Source: an uncultured Coriobacteriaceae bacterium (GTDB taxonomy: Bacteria; Actinomycetota; Coriobacteriia; Coriobacteriales; Coriobacteriaceae). From it: DNA of 64,000 nucleotides. The position numbers and the translations under genes are program-made. The stretch is from the NCBI GenBank assembly GCA_944320725.1, contig CALUIM010000003.1:41019-105018 (forward strand), given 5' to 3'. The notes under the pieces were generated by a model. The model made no database searches. It was not told where the DNA came from and saw only the letters and a program-made list of their open reading frames with translations. Shown here piece by piece: positions 42,648 through 51,052 of this stretch. The number at the start of each line of letters is the position of its first letter. The stretch's first letter is position 1.

Positions 42648-43133
42648 TTACGCAGCAGGGCCTTGTACGTACCAGCTGAGCGTGCCGGAGCCCAGGTCGA
42701 TCTCGTCGGCCAGCTCGATGGCGGCCACGGCGCCGGGCGTGAACGATATGGCGCTGCCGGTGAGGTAGGCCGCCATCTCATTCATGAAGGGGATGTGGCC
42801 CACGGCGATGAGGCACGTGGCGTCCGACGTTTCAACCTCGTTCAAGAACGTGCCGCTCTCCTGGTACCACAGGCAGCTCTTTTCCACGATGGGCTTGCCG
42901 CCAAGGGCGTCTGAGATGTGTTGGGCGGTTTGCATGGCGCGCACCGCAGGGCTCGACCAGATCACCGCACCTTCGCGCTGGTCGTCGCTGAGCAGCGAGA
43001 AGGTGCGGGCAAACCCGTGCGGGGCGGCAAGGGCAGCGATGCCTTCCACGGTGAGCGTGCGGTCGAAATCGGGGATGTCGGGCGCGGCGGGCTGGGGCTT
43101 GCCGTGCCGGACGAGGATGAGCGTCTTGACCAT
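42648..43133 (-). CDS. SixA-like histidine phosphatase
   Basis: A 161-residue member of the histidine phosphatase superfamily, short form. TLILVRHGKPQ holds the catalytic R-H-G; the second Arg is in VIWSSPAVRAMQTA and the late catalytic His in TCLIAVGHIPFMNEMA. Length and the RHG-K-P start fit SixA, which removes phosphate from phosphohistidine domains such as those of PTS or two-component relays. GAAAGGAAC precedes the ATG. It ends close to, and faces, the PF09818 ATPase gene. The substrate is not established. Confidence 0.88.
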   Translation of the reverse strand: MVKTLILVRHGKPQPAAPDIPDFDRTLTVEGIAALAAPHGFARTFSLLSDDQREGAVIWSSPAVRAMQTAQHISDALGGKPIVEKSCLWYQESGTFLNEVETSDATCLIAVGHIPFMNEMAAYLTGSAISFTPGAVAAIELADEIDLGSGTLSWYVQGPAA

Positions 43134-43291
43134 GGACGTTCCTTTCGTCTGATGCTCTCGCGCACGTGCGCATCTGCTGAGATTCTACCCCGTACGCGGT
43201 TTTGCTGTGCATGCGTGCAACGGCGCGCGTTGGGATACACTGGGGAGCAGCCAATACGGCACGTGATGACGTATATCCGAGGAGTGAGGTC

Positions 43292-44308
43292 ATGTCGTAT
43301 ATCTCGAAGGTGCTGCTGGGCGGTGAGCTCGACGGGCAGGTGCTCGCGCGGGCAGAGCGCGCCACGCTCATGGTGGTCGACCAGCCGCTGCGCCAGTACT
43401 CCTCGTTTCTGCTGCGGCTCATTGCCGCCACCGTGGTGGCGACCGGCGGCATCGCGGCGGATTCTGCGACCACGGTCATCGGTGCCATGCTCATCGCGCC
43501 GCTCATGTCGCCCATGCTGGGCTGCGCGCTTGCCACCGCGCAGGGGCGCCCCGCGTGCGCGCTGCGGGCGCTCGGCATCACCGTGGGCGGCATGGTGCTC
43601 GTGGTGGCGTCCTCCGCGCTCATCACGGCGCTCATTCCCGTCGCGGCCGATATGAACACCAACACGCAGGTGCTTTCGCGCATCTCGCCGCGGCTCGTCG
43701 ACCTTATCATCGCGCTGGCTGCAAGCTTCATGGCTTCGCTTGCCTCGATGCGCGACGATATTCCCGACGCCGTGCCGGGCGTGGCCATCTCGGCCTCCAT
43801 CGTACCGCCGCTGTGCGTGGTGGGCGCCGCGCTTTTCGAGGGTGCCTGGGATGCTGCGTTCGGGGCGTTTTTGCTGTTCATCACCAACTTCTTCGCCATC
43901 CAGGTGATGGGAAGCGTGGTGTATCTGTGCATGGGGCTCGGCGCGCGGCGCTTCTCGAGCGTGACCGAGCAAGTGCGCAACATCTGGTACGCGTTCGTGG
44001 CGCTCGCGGCGGTGATCATCGCAGGGCTGCTGTTCGGCACAAGCATGGGCATCGTTCAGAACGCCGAGCACGAGCGGCTCGTGCAAGATGTCACCTCTGA
44101 CTGGCTCGATGGCGACGATTACCGCGTGACCGAGCTTGCGATCGACGACGGTGAGCTCTACGTGCAGATATCGGGTTCAGGCAAGGCGCCTTCGGTCGAG
44201 GCGCTCAACACCCAACTCAAGCAGGCTGGCGTTGAGCTCGATGGCATCTCGCTCTCGGTGGTCGAGGAGCATCGTGTGAGCAATACGCATGCGGATGGTG
44301 CGGTATGA
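43292..44308 (+). CDS. DUF389 membrane protein
   Basis: A 338-residue polytopic protein of the DUF389 family, whose function is unknown. Family segments are GGIAADSATTVIGAMLIAPLMSPMLGCALA (the G-x-x-x-x-S-x-x-V-I-G-A-M-L-I-A-P-L-M-x-P motif) and SMRDDIPDAVPGVAISASIVPPLCVVG. About seven membrane helices are followed by a soluble C-terminal domain (about 255-338). GGAGTGAGG precedes the ATG. The last codon overlaps the start of the RsmJ-like gene as ATGA, so the two are translationally coupled. Confidence 0.88.
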   Translation: MSYISKVLLGGELDGQVLARAERATLMVVDQPLRQYSSFLLRLIAATVVATGGIAADSATTVIGAMLIAPLMSPMLGCALATAQGRPACALRALGITVGGMVLVVASSALITALIPVAADMNTNTQVLSRISPRLVDLIIALAASFMASLASMRDDIPDAVPGVAISASIVPPLCVVGAALFEGAWDAAFGAFLLFITNFFAIQVMGSVVYLCMGLGARRFSSVTEQVRNIWYAFVALAAVIIAGLLFGTSMGIVQNAEHERLVQDVTSDWLDGDDYRVTELAIDDGELYVQISGSGKAPSVEALNTQLKQAGVELDGISLSVVEEHRVSNTHADGAV

Positions 44309-45138
44309 CGGCGGCGTTCGCATCTGGGCTTGCTGCCGTTGTTGCCGCCGGCGAGGTGGCGCGTGAGCGCGCCGAGCTGCTGGCGGCGCAGCTGGAGGCT
44401 CCGTGCGTAGCGAGCGCCGCGGGCATACCGGATGCGCTTGCGCACGAGCTCGTGCTCGTGGCCGATGCGGAGGGCTTATCGCTTGCGCGCGACAAGATGG
44501 TGCTGCGCGCCGACATCGCGCGCGAACTCAGGCGGCTTCGTCCGGGTGCGCTGGCGCGCGAGCTGCTCGTGCGGGCGGCGCGCATCAAGCATGCTGAGGG
44601 CCCCGTGCACGCCGTGGATGCCACGGCAGGGCTCGGCGAGGATGCGCTGTTGCTTGCCGCGGCGGGTTTCACGGTGGATCTCTACGAGCGCAACCCCGTG
44701 ATCGCGGCGTTGCTGGAGGATGCATTGCGCCGTGCGCGCGCGGTGCCCGAGCTGGTCGAGGTGGCAGGCCGCATGCGCCTAGCGGGTAGCGATAGCATTG
44801 CGGCGCTGCGCGAGATGGCGGCGTGCGCGCGCGACGGAGAGACGGCGCGCCCGGCGTCCTGTAGCGCGCGACCCGATGTGGTCTATCTCGACCCCATGTT
44901 TCCCGAGCGGCGCAAGAGCGCGGCCGTGAAGAAGAAGTTTCAGTTGCTGCACGGGCTCGAGGTGCCTTGCGAGGACGAGGAGGCGTTGCTGGATGCCGCT
45001 CGCATGGTGCGCCCGCGCAAAGTGGTGGTGAAGCGCCCCGTGAAGGGGCCGTATCTCGCCGGTGTGCGCCCGAGCTACTCGATTGCCGGCAAGGCCGTGC
45101 GCTATGACTGCTACGTGGGGCCTGCGGACGCTCGCTAG
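44305..45138 (+). CDS. rsmJ: 16S rRNA (guanine-N2)-methyltransferase RsmJ-like
   Basis: A 277-residue class I SAM-dependent methyltransferase like RsmJ, which modifies G1516 of 16S rRNA. SAM site: VHAVDATAGLGEDALLLAAAGFTVDLYERN, with the acidic end of strand 2. The catalytic-type loop is VVYLDPMFPERRKSAAVKKK, very close to the RsmJ consensus Y-L-D-P-M-x-P. An N-terminal helical part (about 1-60) includes LARDKMVLRADIAREL, as in RsmJ. A Cys/Ala-rich insert (about 172-192) is less conserved. It starts inside the DUF389 stop codon and converges on the deacetylase gene with a four-base overlap. Confidence 0.88.
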   Translation: MTAAFASGLAAVVAAGEVARERAELLAAQLEAPCVASAAGIPDALAHELVLVADAEGLSLARDKMVLRADIARELRRLRPGALARELLVRAARIKHAEGPVHAVDATAGLGEDALLLAAAGFTVDLYERNPVIAALLEDALRRARAVPELVEVAGRMRLAGSDSIAALREMAACARDGETARPASCSARPDVVYLDPMFPERRKSAAVKKKFQLLHGLEVPCEDEEALLDAARMVRPRKVVVKRPVKGPYLAGVRPSYSIAGKAVRYDCYVGPADAR

Positions 45139-46400
45139 CTAATCGAGCCGATGAACCCCTCGAGCGAGGTGCCGCCGCTCATGCGCACGCGCGGCAGCGA
45201 CCGCACGTCATCGCCCACATGCGCCCAGCTGTTCTTGGTGGTGAAGGCGCAGAGGATGCCCGCCTCATCGACAGCTTGGCGCGCGTCGTCGGTCACATCG
45301 CCAAAGGGATAGGCGAAGGCCTCGGTGGTGCCGAGCACCTCCTGTGCCTGTTTGAGATCGGCGATGATTTCGTCTTTGCTCAGCGCGCTGATAACGCCGC
45401 CGTGTCCTATCGAACCACCGGGCTTATGCAGGTCGTAGCCGTGCGACTGGAACGAGACGTACGGGCTGCGGTGATCGATGATCTTCTGGCGGGCGTCGGC
45501 GTCCACGCAGATGATGAACGAGGTCGCGGGAATCTGATATTTCTCGAGCAGCGGGATTCCCACCGAGAGGAAGCCGTACTCACCGTCGTCGAACGTGAGC
45601 GCGATACTGTTGGCGGGCAGGCTGTGCGTACCCTCGATAAAGGCCTTGATCTCGGGGTAGGAGGGGAAGTAGAAATCGTTTTCGGCGAGATAGGCAAGCT
45701 GCTCCTCGAAGTCGCTTGCGGCCATGTGGTTGGTGCTGATGTCCTCGGGCGGCGCGTCGTCGGCATAGATGTAGTGATACATGAGGATGGGCATGCCGCC
45801 CTCCATCGTGTCCATCTCATCGACCACGTGCACGCGGCGCTCGGCCGTGGCGGTATGGCCTCGGGAGTCATCGACGGTATAGGTAACCGTGTAGTCGCCC
45901 GGCTTGGAGGTATCCACCTCGCCGCAGATCTTAATCTGGCTGTTGAGCAGGCCGTCGACCGGCTCGGTTGCGTACGCGCCTGCCTCGAGGTAGTCCTCGC
46001 CAACCAGCACGTAGGTGTCCTCGTCGCCGTTGAGGCCAATCACGATATCGCCGGGGCCTGCCGATGCGGCATCTTCGATGATGACGTTATCGCCCGCATC
46101 TGCGGCCGGCGCATCGCCGCCGTTACCCAGCACGTTGCTCAGGAGCGTGTAGATGCCGAAACCCGCGCCCGCAAGCGTCACGAGAACGAGGACGCCTGCG
46201 ACGATGGGCAGCAGGCTGCGGCGCTGCTTTGGGCGGCGCGCAGCTGCGGGGCGGGGCGTTGCCGTACGGTTCGGGGCGGCGTGCTGGCGTCGCGCGCCTG
46301 CATGCTGACGGGTAGCACCTTGTGGGTGCTGTCGCTCGGGCGTGCGGGGCGCTTTCCTCATATGGGGGCGCTGCTGACTGAAGTGCTGATAGTCTGCCAT
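45135..46400 (-). CDS. Membrane-anchored polysaccharide deacetylase (NodB domain)
   Basis: A 421-residue type II membrane protein. The first 60 residues are cytoplasmic, basic and His/Gln/Pro-rich; one helix follows (about 62-88, RRSLLPIVAGVLVLVTLAGAG). Outside come an Ig-like domain of the DUF5011 type (about 150-200, SKPGDYTVTYTVDDSRGHTATAERRVHVVD in outline) and a NodB deacetylase domain. The metal site begins with IALTFDDGEYGF (near 266), followed by FQSHGYDLH (metal His) and EAFAYPFGD. It probably removes acetyl groups from peptidoglycan or a surface glycan. GAGGAGC precedes the ATG. The Ig-NodB pairing is seen in several Gram-positive surface deacetylases. Confidence 0.88.
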   Translation of the reverse strand: MADYQHFSQQRPHMRKAPRTPERQHPQGATRQHAGARRQHAAPNRTATPRPAAARRPKQRRSLLPIVAGVLVLVTLAGAGFGIYTLLSNVLGNGGDAPAADAGDNVIIEDAASAGPGDIVIGLNGDEDTYVLVGEDYLEAGAYATEPVDGLLNSQIKICGEVDTSKPGDYTVTYTVDDSRGHTATAERRVHVVDEMDTMEGGMPILMYHYIYADDAPPEDISTNHMAASDFEEQLAYLAENDFYFPSYPEIKAFIEGTHSLPANSIALTFDDGEYGFLSVGIPLLEKYQIPATSFIICVDADARQKIIDHRSPYVSFQSHGYDLHKPGGSIGHGGVISALSKDEIIADLKQAQEVLGTTEAFAYPFGDVTDDARQAVDEAGILCAFTTKNSWAHVGDDVRSLPRVRMSGGTSLEGFIGSIS

Positions 46401-46562
46401 GATTGCTCCTCGGGCAGGACGGCTTGATCGTTGCGCTGGCGCGTGGAACATGGCGTGCCGGCGCGGATTCGTCTCATATATCGTATCGAATTTGCGCTGT
46501 CCCCGCTTGCCGCGCACCGGGAGGCCTGCGCATGAAGCGAATCGCGCTGGCAATCTGCTGCT

Positions 46563-46653
46563 TGCCAAAGGGACCGTTAATGCAAAACCGCCCTCTAAAG
46601 AGCCCGTTTAACCCCCTTTAGTGGGACGTTTTGCATTAACGGTCCCTTTGGCA
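46563..46653. repeat. Long intergenic palindrome, member 2 of a repeat family
   Basis: Arms share TGCCAAAGGGACCGTTAATG and then CAAAAC; inner parts match imperfectly (CCGCCCTCTAAAG against CGTCCCACTAAAG). The left arm aligns with the element at 29857-29956: TTGCCAAA, seven variable bases, TAATGCA, AAC and GCCCTCTAA are shared. It lies in a 332-base gap between the divergently placed deacetylase start and the exonuclease stop; the rest of the gap (46401-46560 and 46654-46732) holds no recognisable gene. Confidence 0.85.
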
Positions 46654-46732
46654 CGTTTTGAGATGATGCGCGCTGGCACATCTGGTGAAACACGGACCGG
46701 CGCCGACGCGCATGGATGGCGTCGGCTCGGCG

Positions 46733-47704
46733 TTACTTTGCGAACATGCTCTTAAGGTTGAACTCTGCCTGCACCGTGCGCAGCATGAGGTCGGTGTCGT
46801 CGAGGCCCAGATGACGCTCGGCCTCGTTGCTCGCGAGCGTGCCGCGGCGGCGCGCCCAATTCTCCAGGCTGGCGGGGCTCGATTCTCGCGGCAGCGTGGC
46901 CACCTCGTTGTCGAGCTTGCGGCAGATATCGCGCGAGTCGATCACGCGGATCTTGCCGGCGCGGCGCGCCTCGGCGTAGCCGTCGAGGTGGAGCATGAAC
47001 CAGGAGTCCTCGAACGCCGCGTTATGCGCCATGATGGGGTAGCGCTGCATGAGCTTGAGCAGACGCGCCTGGAGCTTCTTGTCCTCGCGAAACGGCGTCT
47101 TGCCCTCAAGATCGGTCCAGGTGATGTGGTGGATGTCTGCCAGCGGCACGCCAGTGGTTTGGTACGGCTCGGCGGGAATGCCGCAAAAGACGCTCTCGCC
47201 GCCCTCGGGTACCGCGTCGGAGGTGAGCTCCATGAGCTCCCAGCCCACATTGATGATATAGCCGCGCTCGGGGGCGCGACCGGTGGTCTCGATATCGATG
47301 CCCAGCACGCGGCCCTTGATGGGCTTGCGCACATAGGCCACGGCATAGGCGTCGCGGTCGCCGCGGACCTCGCGCATGACGGCCTGCGCGCTGCGCTTCT
47401 GCAACGCGGCGATGCCCGCGCACAGGTCGGCGTCGGAGAGCGAGCGGGCGAGCAGGGAGCTCGGGAGGTTGCGCAGACGCGGCTCACCGATGGCGTCGCA
47501 GAGCGCCCGGTTGCGGTCGCCCAGCTCGCGTACGAGGTCAAAGCTGAATGAGGGCTCCTCCTGCGCATGCCACTCGGTGTAGAGCGTCTTGCAGGCGTCC
47601 TCGCCCTTCACGCGCTCGGATTCCATGATTTCGTAGCCGCTGCCAAAGATGAGCTCGGGGAAGTAGAACGAGTTGGCGTACTCGAGTGCGTCTGCGACCT
47701 TCAA
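46733..47704 (-). CDS. DEDD-type 3'-5' exonuclease
   Basis: A 323-residue protein whose C-terminal two thirds form a DnaQ-like exonuclease. ExoI is VLGIDIETTGRAPE (Asp and Glu, near 133-137), ExoII is IMAHNAAFEDSWFML (Asp) and ExoIII is ERHLGLDDTDLML (Asp, with His three to four residues before). The N-terminal part (about 1-120) is helical and unlike known domains. The likely start is TTG with GGGAG seven bases upstream, giving LKVADALEYANSFYFPEL; an internal ATG gives a shorter form but cuts conserved-looking sequence. It may act in repair, RNA turnover or as a nuclease with its own N-terminal partner domain. Confidence 0.85.
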   Translation of the reverse strand: MKVADALEYANSFYFPELIFGSGYEIMESERVKGEDACKTLYTEWHAQEEPSFSFDLVRELGDRNRALCDAIGEPRLRNLPSSLLARSLSDADLCAGIAALQKRSAQAVMREVRGDRDAYAVAYVRKPIKGRVLGIDIETTGRAPERGYIINVGWELMELTSDAVPEGGESVFCGIPAEPYQTTGVPLADIHHITWTDLEGKTPFREDKKLQARLLKLMQRYPIMAHNAAFEDSWFMLHLDGYAEARRAGKIRVIDSRDICRKLDNEVATLPRESSPASLENWARRRGTLASNEAERHLGLDDTDLMLRTVQAEFNLKSMFAK

Positions 47705-47746
47705 GGGGGCGCTCCCTTCTTGCCGTGTGCACGGCCTATGTGATGT

Positions 47747-47775
47747 TTGCCTTATGTAACTTGGATAGGTACAAT
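47747..47775 (+). promoter_or_regulatory. Promoter of the metal exporter gene
   Basis: TTGCCT (47747-47752), a 17-base spacer and TACAAT (47770-47775) lie about 88 bases before the exporter start. The leader has no recognisable manganese riboswitch. Confidence 0.6.
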
Positions 47776-47862
47776 ACCGCATCTTGAAGAGACGACACCA
47801 GGCGCCGGAAGAAGGGTATGAACCTTTCACAAGCGATTCGCCTACAAGGAGTATAGACGTTC

Positions 47863-48912
47863 ATGGATGGTATCGTGCATATCGTGGGCCACGCGCTGGA
47901 GGACACCCTTCCCATCGTTCCCTTTTTGCTGGTCACGTATATCGTGCTCGAGCTGCTCGAGCATATGGCAGGCGAGCGGGTGAACGCCGTCGTACGCCGC
48001 GCCGGGGCGGCAGGCCCCGTGGTGGGGGCACTGCTCGGCATCGTGCCGCAATGCGGGTTCTCGGCGATGGCCTCGACGTTGTTTGCGGGCCGCGTTATCA
48101 CCGTCGGCACGCTTGTCGCCGTGTTTCTCTCGACCTCCGACGAGATGCTGCCGTTGCTGCTGGCCGAGCGCGTGGATGCGGGGCTCGTGGCTCAGATTCT
48201 CATTGTTAAAGCGCTCATTGCGGCTGTGGTGGGGCTGGCTGCCGATGCGGTGCTCAAGGTGCTGAGGAAAAGCGAGCGCGCGCATGCGGCGGTGCGCCGG
48301 TGCGTGCTGGGCGCGCCTGCGCCGGCAGAGCGCGCGGGAGCCGAGCGCGACCTCATCGACGATTTCGCCGAAGGGGGCGAGGGCGCCGAGCATATCCATC
48401 GCCTGTGCGAGCGCGACCGGTGCGGGTGCGATGATGTGCGCGAGGCCCCTGCGCACGACCACGGCCACGGCCACGAGCACGGCCATGCCCACGACCATGC
48501 TCATGAGGGGGCGCATGGTCTGGCGTGGTCGGTGGTGCGCAGCGCCCTGTCGCATACCGTACAGGTGACGATCTTCATCTTCTTGGTGACGCTCGTGCTC
48601 GTAGCGGTGCTCGAGACGGCGGCGGAGCCTGCGCTCGAGGCGTTGCTGAGCGGCAACGAGGTGCTCGCGGTGTTTGCCGCGGCGCTCGTGGGCCTCATTC
48701 CCAATTGCGCAGCGAGCGTGGTGGTCACGCAGCTCTATCTCGAAGGCGTGCTCGGCTTCGGCGCGATGCTCGCAGGCACGCTCGTAGGGGCTGGTGCGGG
48801 CTTTTTGGTGCTCTTCCGCACCAATCGCAGCGTACGGGAAAACGTGGTCATCTTGGCGGCGCTCTACCTGGTTGCCGTTATCTGCGGCGCCGTTATCACC
48901 CTCGTTGCCTAA
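47863..48912 (+). CDS. Putative metal exporter (ArsP_2 / PF11449 family) with His-rich loop
   Basis: A 349-residue membrane protein of the 'putative 10-TM heavy-metal exporter' family (PF11449). Two similar halves each contain a polar helix motif: LLGIVPQCGFSAMASTLFAGRVITVGTLVAVFLSTSDEMLPLL in the first and LVGLIPNCAASVVVTQLYLEGVLGFGAMLAG in the second; the P-x-C-x-x-S pair probably lines the path. The central loop (about 165-225) has Cys (CERDRCGCDD) and a run of alternating His (HDHGHGHEHGH core), a likely metal sensor or store. AAGGAG precedes the ATG. The substrate may be manganese, zinc or arsenite; naming is family-based. Confidence 0.8.
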   Translation: MDGIVHIVGHALEDTLPIVPFLLVTYIVLELLEHMAGERVNAVVRRAGAAGPVVGALLGIVPQCGFSAMASTLFAGRVITVGTLVAVFLSTSDEMLPLLLAERVDAGLVAQILIVKALIAAVVGLAADAVLKVLRKSERAHAAVRRCVLGAPAPAERAGAERDLIDDFAEGGEGAEHIHRLCERDRCGCDDVREAPAHDHGHGHEHGHAHDHAHEGAHGLAWSVVRSALSHTVQVTIFIFLVTLVLVAVLETAAEPALEALLSGNEVLAVFAAALVGLIPNCAASVVVTQLYLEGVLGFGAMLAGTLVGAGAGFLVLFRTNRSVRENVVILAALYLVAVICGAVITLVA

Positions 48913-48955
48913 GGAAGGTGTAGAATCTTCGCGGGCACGAGGAGAGGATACCGTG

Positions 48956-49540
48956 ATGACAAAGACGCTTTATCTGGTGCGTCATGGCCAGACGCTGTTC
49001 AACGTGAAGACGCTCATGCAGGGCTGGGTCGATTCACCGCTCACCGAGGCGGGCATCGAGCAGGCCGAGCGCATCGGGCGCTATGTTGCCCGCGAGCACC
49101 TCAGCTTCGACCACGCGTACGCCTCGACGCTCACGCGCACGCAGGCGACCCTCGAGCTCATCACCAACATGCCCTATGGGCGCGAGCCGGGGCTGCGCGA
49201 ATGGTATTTCGGTCTCTATGAGGGCGAGCGCTACGATATCCTGCCACCGCGTCCCTGGAACGACTTCTTTGTGGCCTTTGGCGGAGAGACGCAGCAGCAG
49301 CTGCGCGACCGCATGGTCGAGACGCTCACCGATATCATGAATCGTCCCGATCACGAGTGCGTGCTGGCCGTATCCTCGGCATCTGCTTGCAAGGAGTTTC
49401 GTGATTTCTGGCATCCGGAGTTCGAGGGTGCGCGCGTGCCGGGCAACTGCTCCATCATGCGCTTTACCTACGATGGCACGCGATTTGAGCTCGCGCAGGT
49501 ACTCGAGCAGGACGATCTCAAGGTCGCGCTCGGGGAGTAA
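48956..49540 (+). CDS. Phosphoglycerate mutase-like phosphatase
   Basis: A 194-residue member of the histidine phosphatase superfamily. TLYLVRHGQTLFNVKTLMQGWVDSPLTEAG carries the catalytic R-H-G and the N-x-x-x-x-x-Q-G-x-x-D-x-x-L-T motif of cofactor-dependent mutases and broad phosphatases. The second Arg is in YASTLTRTQATLEL and the acid/base Glu in LREWYFGLYEGER. The late catalytic His is not seen in its usual place (VLAVSSASACKEF replaces V-x-V-x-S-H-G), which is odd and may reduce activity. GAGGAGAGG precedes the ATG. It follows the exporter gene by 43 bases and may share its transcript. Confidence 0.85.
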   Translation: MTKTLYLVRHGQTLFNVKTLMQGWVDSPLTEAGIEQAERIGRYVAREHLSFDHAYASTLTRTQATLELITNMPYGREPGLREWYFGLYEGERYDILPPRPWNDFFVAFGGETQQQLRDRMVETLTDIMNRPDHECVLAVSSASACKEFRDFWHPEFEGARVPGNCSIMRFTYDGTRFELAQVLEQDDLKVALGE

Positions 49541-49573
49541 CTTGGAGACAGGGCAAAACTTGTCCCCATCGTG

Positions 49574-50827
49574 TTAGGCGATGCGGTGCATGAAGATGCC
49601 GCTACGCAGCTTGGGCTCGAACCACGTTGATTTGGGCGGCATGAGCAGGCCTGCGTCGGCCACGTCGAGCAGCTGATCGATGCTCGTCGCATGGAGCGTA
49701 AACGCCACGCCGTCGGCTCCGGCACGCTCTTCGAGCTCGCGCGTGCCGCGGATGCCGCCCACGAACGAGATGCGCGGGTCGTGGCGCACATCGCCGATGC
49801 CCAGTACCGGGCCAAGCAGGCGCTCCTGAAGGATCGAAACATCGAGCCGCTCGACAGGGCCGCCATGAGCGATCTGCTCGGCAACGGCTGCATCGAGCGA
49901 AAGATGCCACCAACGCCCATCGCAATACATGCCCACGTCGCCCGCGCGCTCGGGTTCGACAGGCGATGTGGCTTCCTCGGCAATATAGCCTGCACCGCGA
50001 ACGCGCTCAACGAGCTGCTCTGCGCTCATACCGCCGCGGTCTGAGACAACGCGGTTGTAGGGCAGGATGGCGAGCTGGCTTGCGGGGAAGAGTACCGAGA
50101 GGAAGTAGTTGAAGGGTTCCTTGCCCGTGAACGTGCCCGCTTGCTGGGCCTGTTCGCGCAGCTCGAGACCCACCTTCACGGCGGAGGCCGTGCGATGGTG
50201 GCCGTCGGCAATATAGGCGCACGGAATGTGCTCGAACATCGCGTAGATCGCCTCGACCGATTCGGGTCGGCGCACGCGCCAGACGCGCTGGCGCACACCC
50301 TCATCATCGGTGAAATCGTAGAGCGGGGTGGCGCCCTTGGCCGCCTCGATAATCACGGTAAGCACCGGCTCATCGCGATACGTAAGGAAGATCGGACCGG
50401 TTTGCACGCCGAGGGCACGAATGTGCTCGATGCGGTCGCGCTCCTTCTCGGCGCGCGTATTCTCGTGGCGCTTGATGATGCCCTGCTCGTATTCATCGAT
50501 CGAACAGACCGCAACTACGCCGGTTTGCGTATGGCCCGCTTGGGTGAGCTCGTAGATGTAGTAGCTCCGCGAGGGATCGCACATGAGCGTACCGTCGTCG
50601 ATGCGCTCGTGCAGGAGCTCGGCACCTTTCGCGTAGACTTCGGGCGCATACATGTCCTGTTCGGGGGGAAACTGCGTTTCCGGGCGATCGATGTTCAAGA
50701 ATGAGAGGGGGCGCTCGGCAACGTACGCCGCAGCCTCGGCGCGATCGAAGACATCGTAGGGCAGCGCCGCAACCTGGCAGGCGGTCTCGCGAACCGGGCG
50801 GATGCAGGGAAACGGAAGCGCTTTCAT
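49574..50827 (-). CDS. DUF1015 family protein, beside serine synthesis genes
   Basis: A 417-residue cytosolic protein of DUF1015, unnamed in function. Conserved segments are ALPYDVFDRAEAAAYVAERPLSFLNIDRPE, IKRHENTRAEKERDRIEHIRAL, GPIFLTYRDE and CAYIADGHHRTASAVK (Asp-Gly-His-His-Arg at about 208-212). The D-G-H-H-R element recalls the ParB/Srx-fold serine kinases (SerK), which make phosphoserine. It lies downstream of serA in the same direction, 225 bases after its stop, and DUF1015 genes are often found with serA and serC. AAGGAGC precedes the ATG. Kinase activity is a hypothesis only. The gap before it (50828-51052) has no gene. Confidence 0.88.
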   Translation of the reverse strand: MKALPFPCIRPVRETACQVAALPYDVFDRAEAAAYVAERPLSFLNIDRPETQFPPEQDMYAPEVYAKGAELLHERIDDGTLMCDPSRSYYIYELTQAGHTQTGVVAVCSIDEYEQGIIKRHENTRAEKERDRIEHIRALGVQTGPIFLTYRDEPVLTVIIEAAKGATPLYDFTDDEGVRQRVWRVRRPESVEAIYAMFEHIPCAYIADGHHRTASAVKVGLELREQAQQAGTFTGKEPFNYFLSVLFPASQLAILPYNRVVSDRGGMSAEQLVERVRGAGYIAEEATSPVEPERAGDVGMYCDGRWWHLSLDAAVAEQIAHGGPVERLDVSILQERLLGPVLGIGDVRHDPRISFVGGIRGTRELEERAGADGVAFTLHATSIDQLLDVADAGLLMPPKSTWFEPKLRSGIFMHRIA

Positions 50828-51052
50828 CGGCTGCTCCTTCGTATTAGGCGGCGCCGCGGATGTGTATCGTCGCGGCGGGGACCTCGGCTGTCTGGGACAT
50901 CGTGGTCGCGTCCCCCTATTGTAGCGTCCCGTCCCCGCCATGCGCCTTCAAGCGTGCGCGCGTGCCGTTTACCGAAAAAATCGCAGCGCACGGGGGATGC
51001 GCGCGGGCGCGGTGCCGCAGCCGTCTCGGCGCCGCGCCCGGGTTGCACGTGC

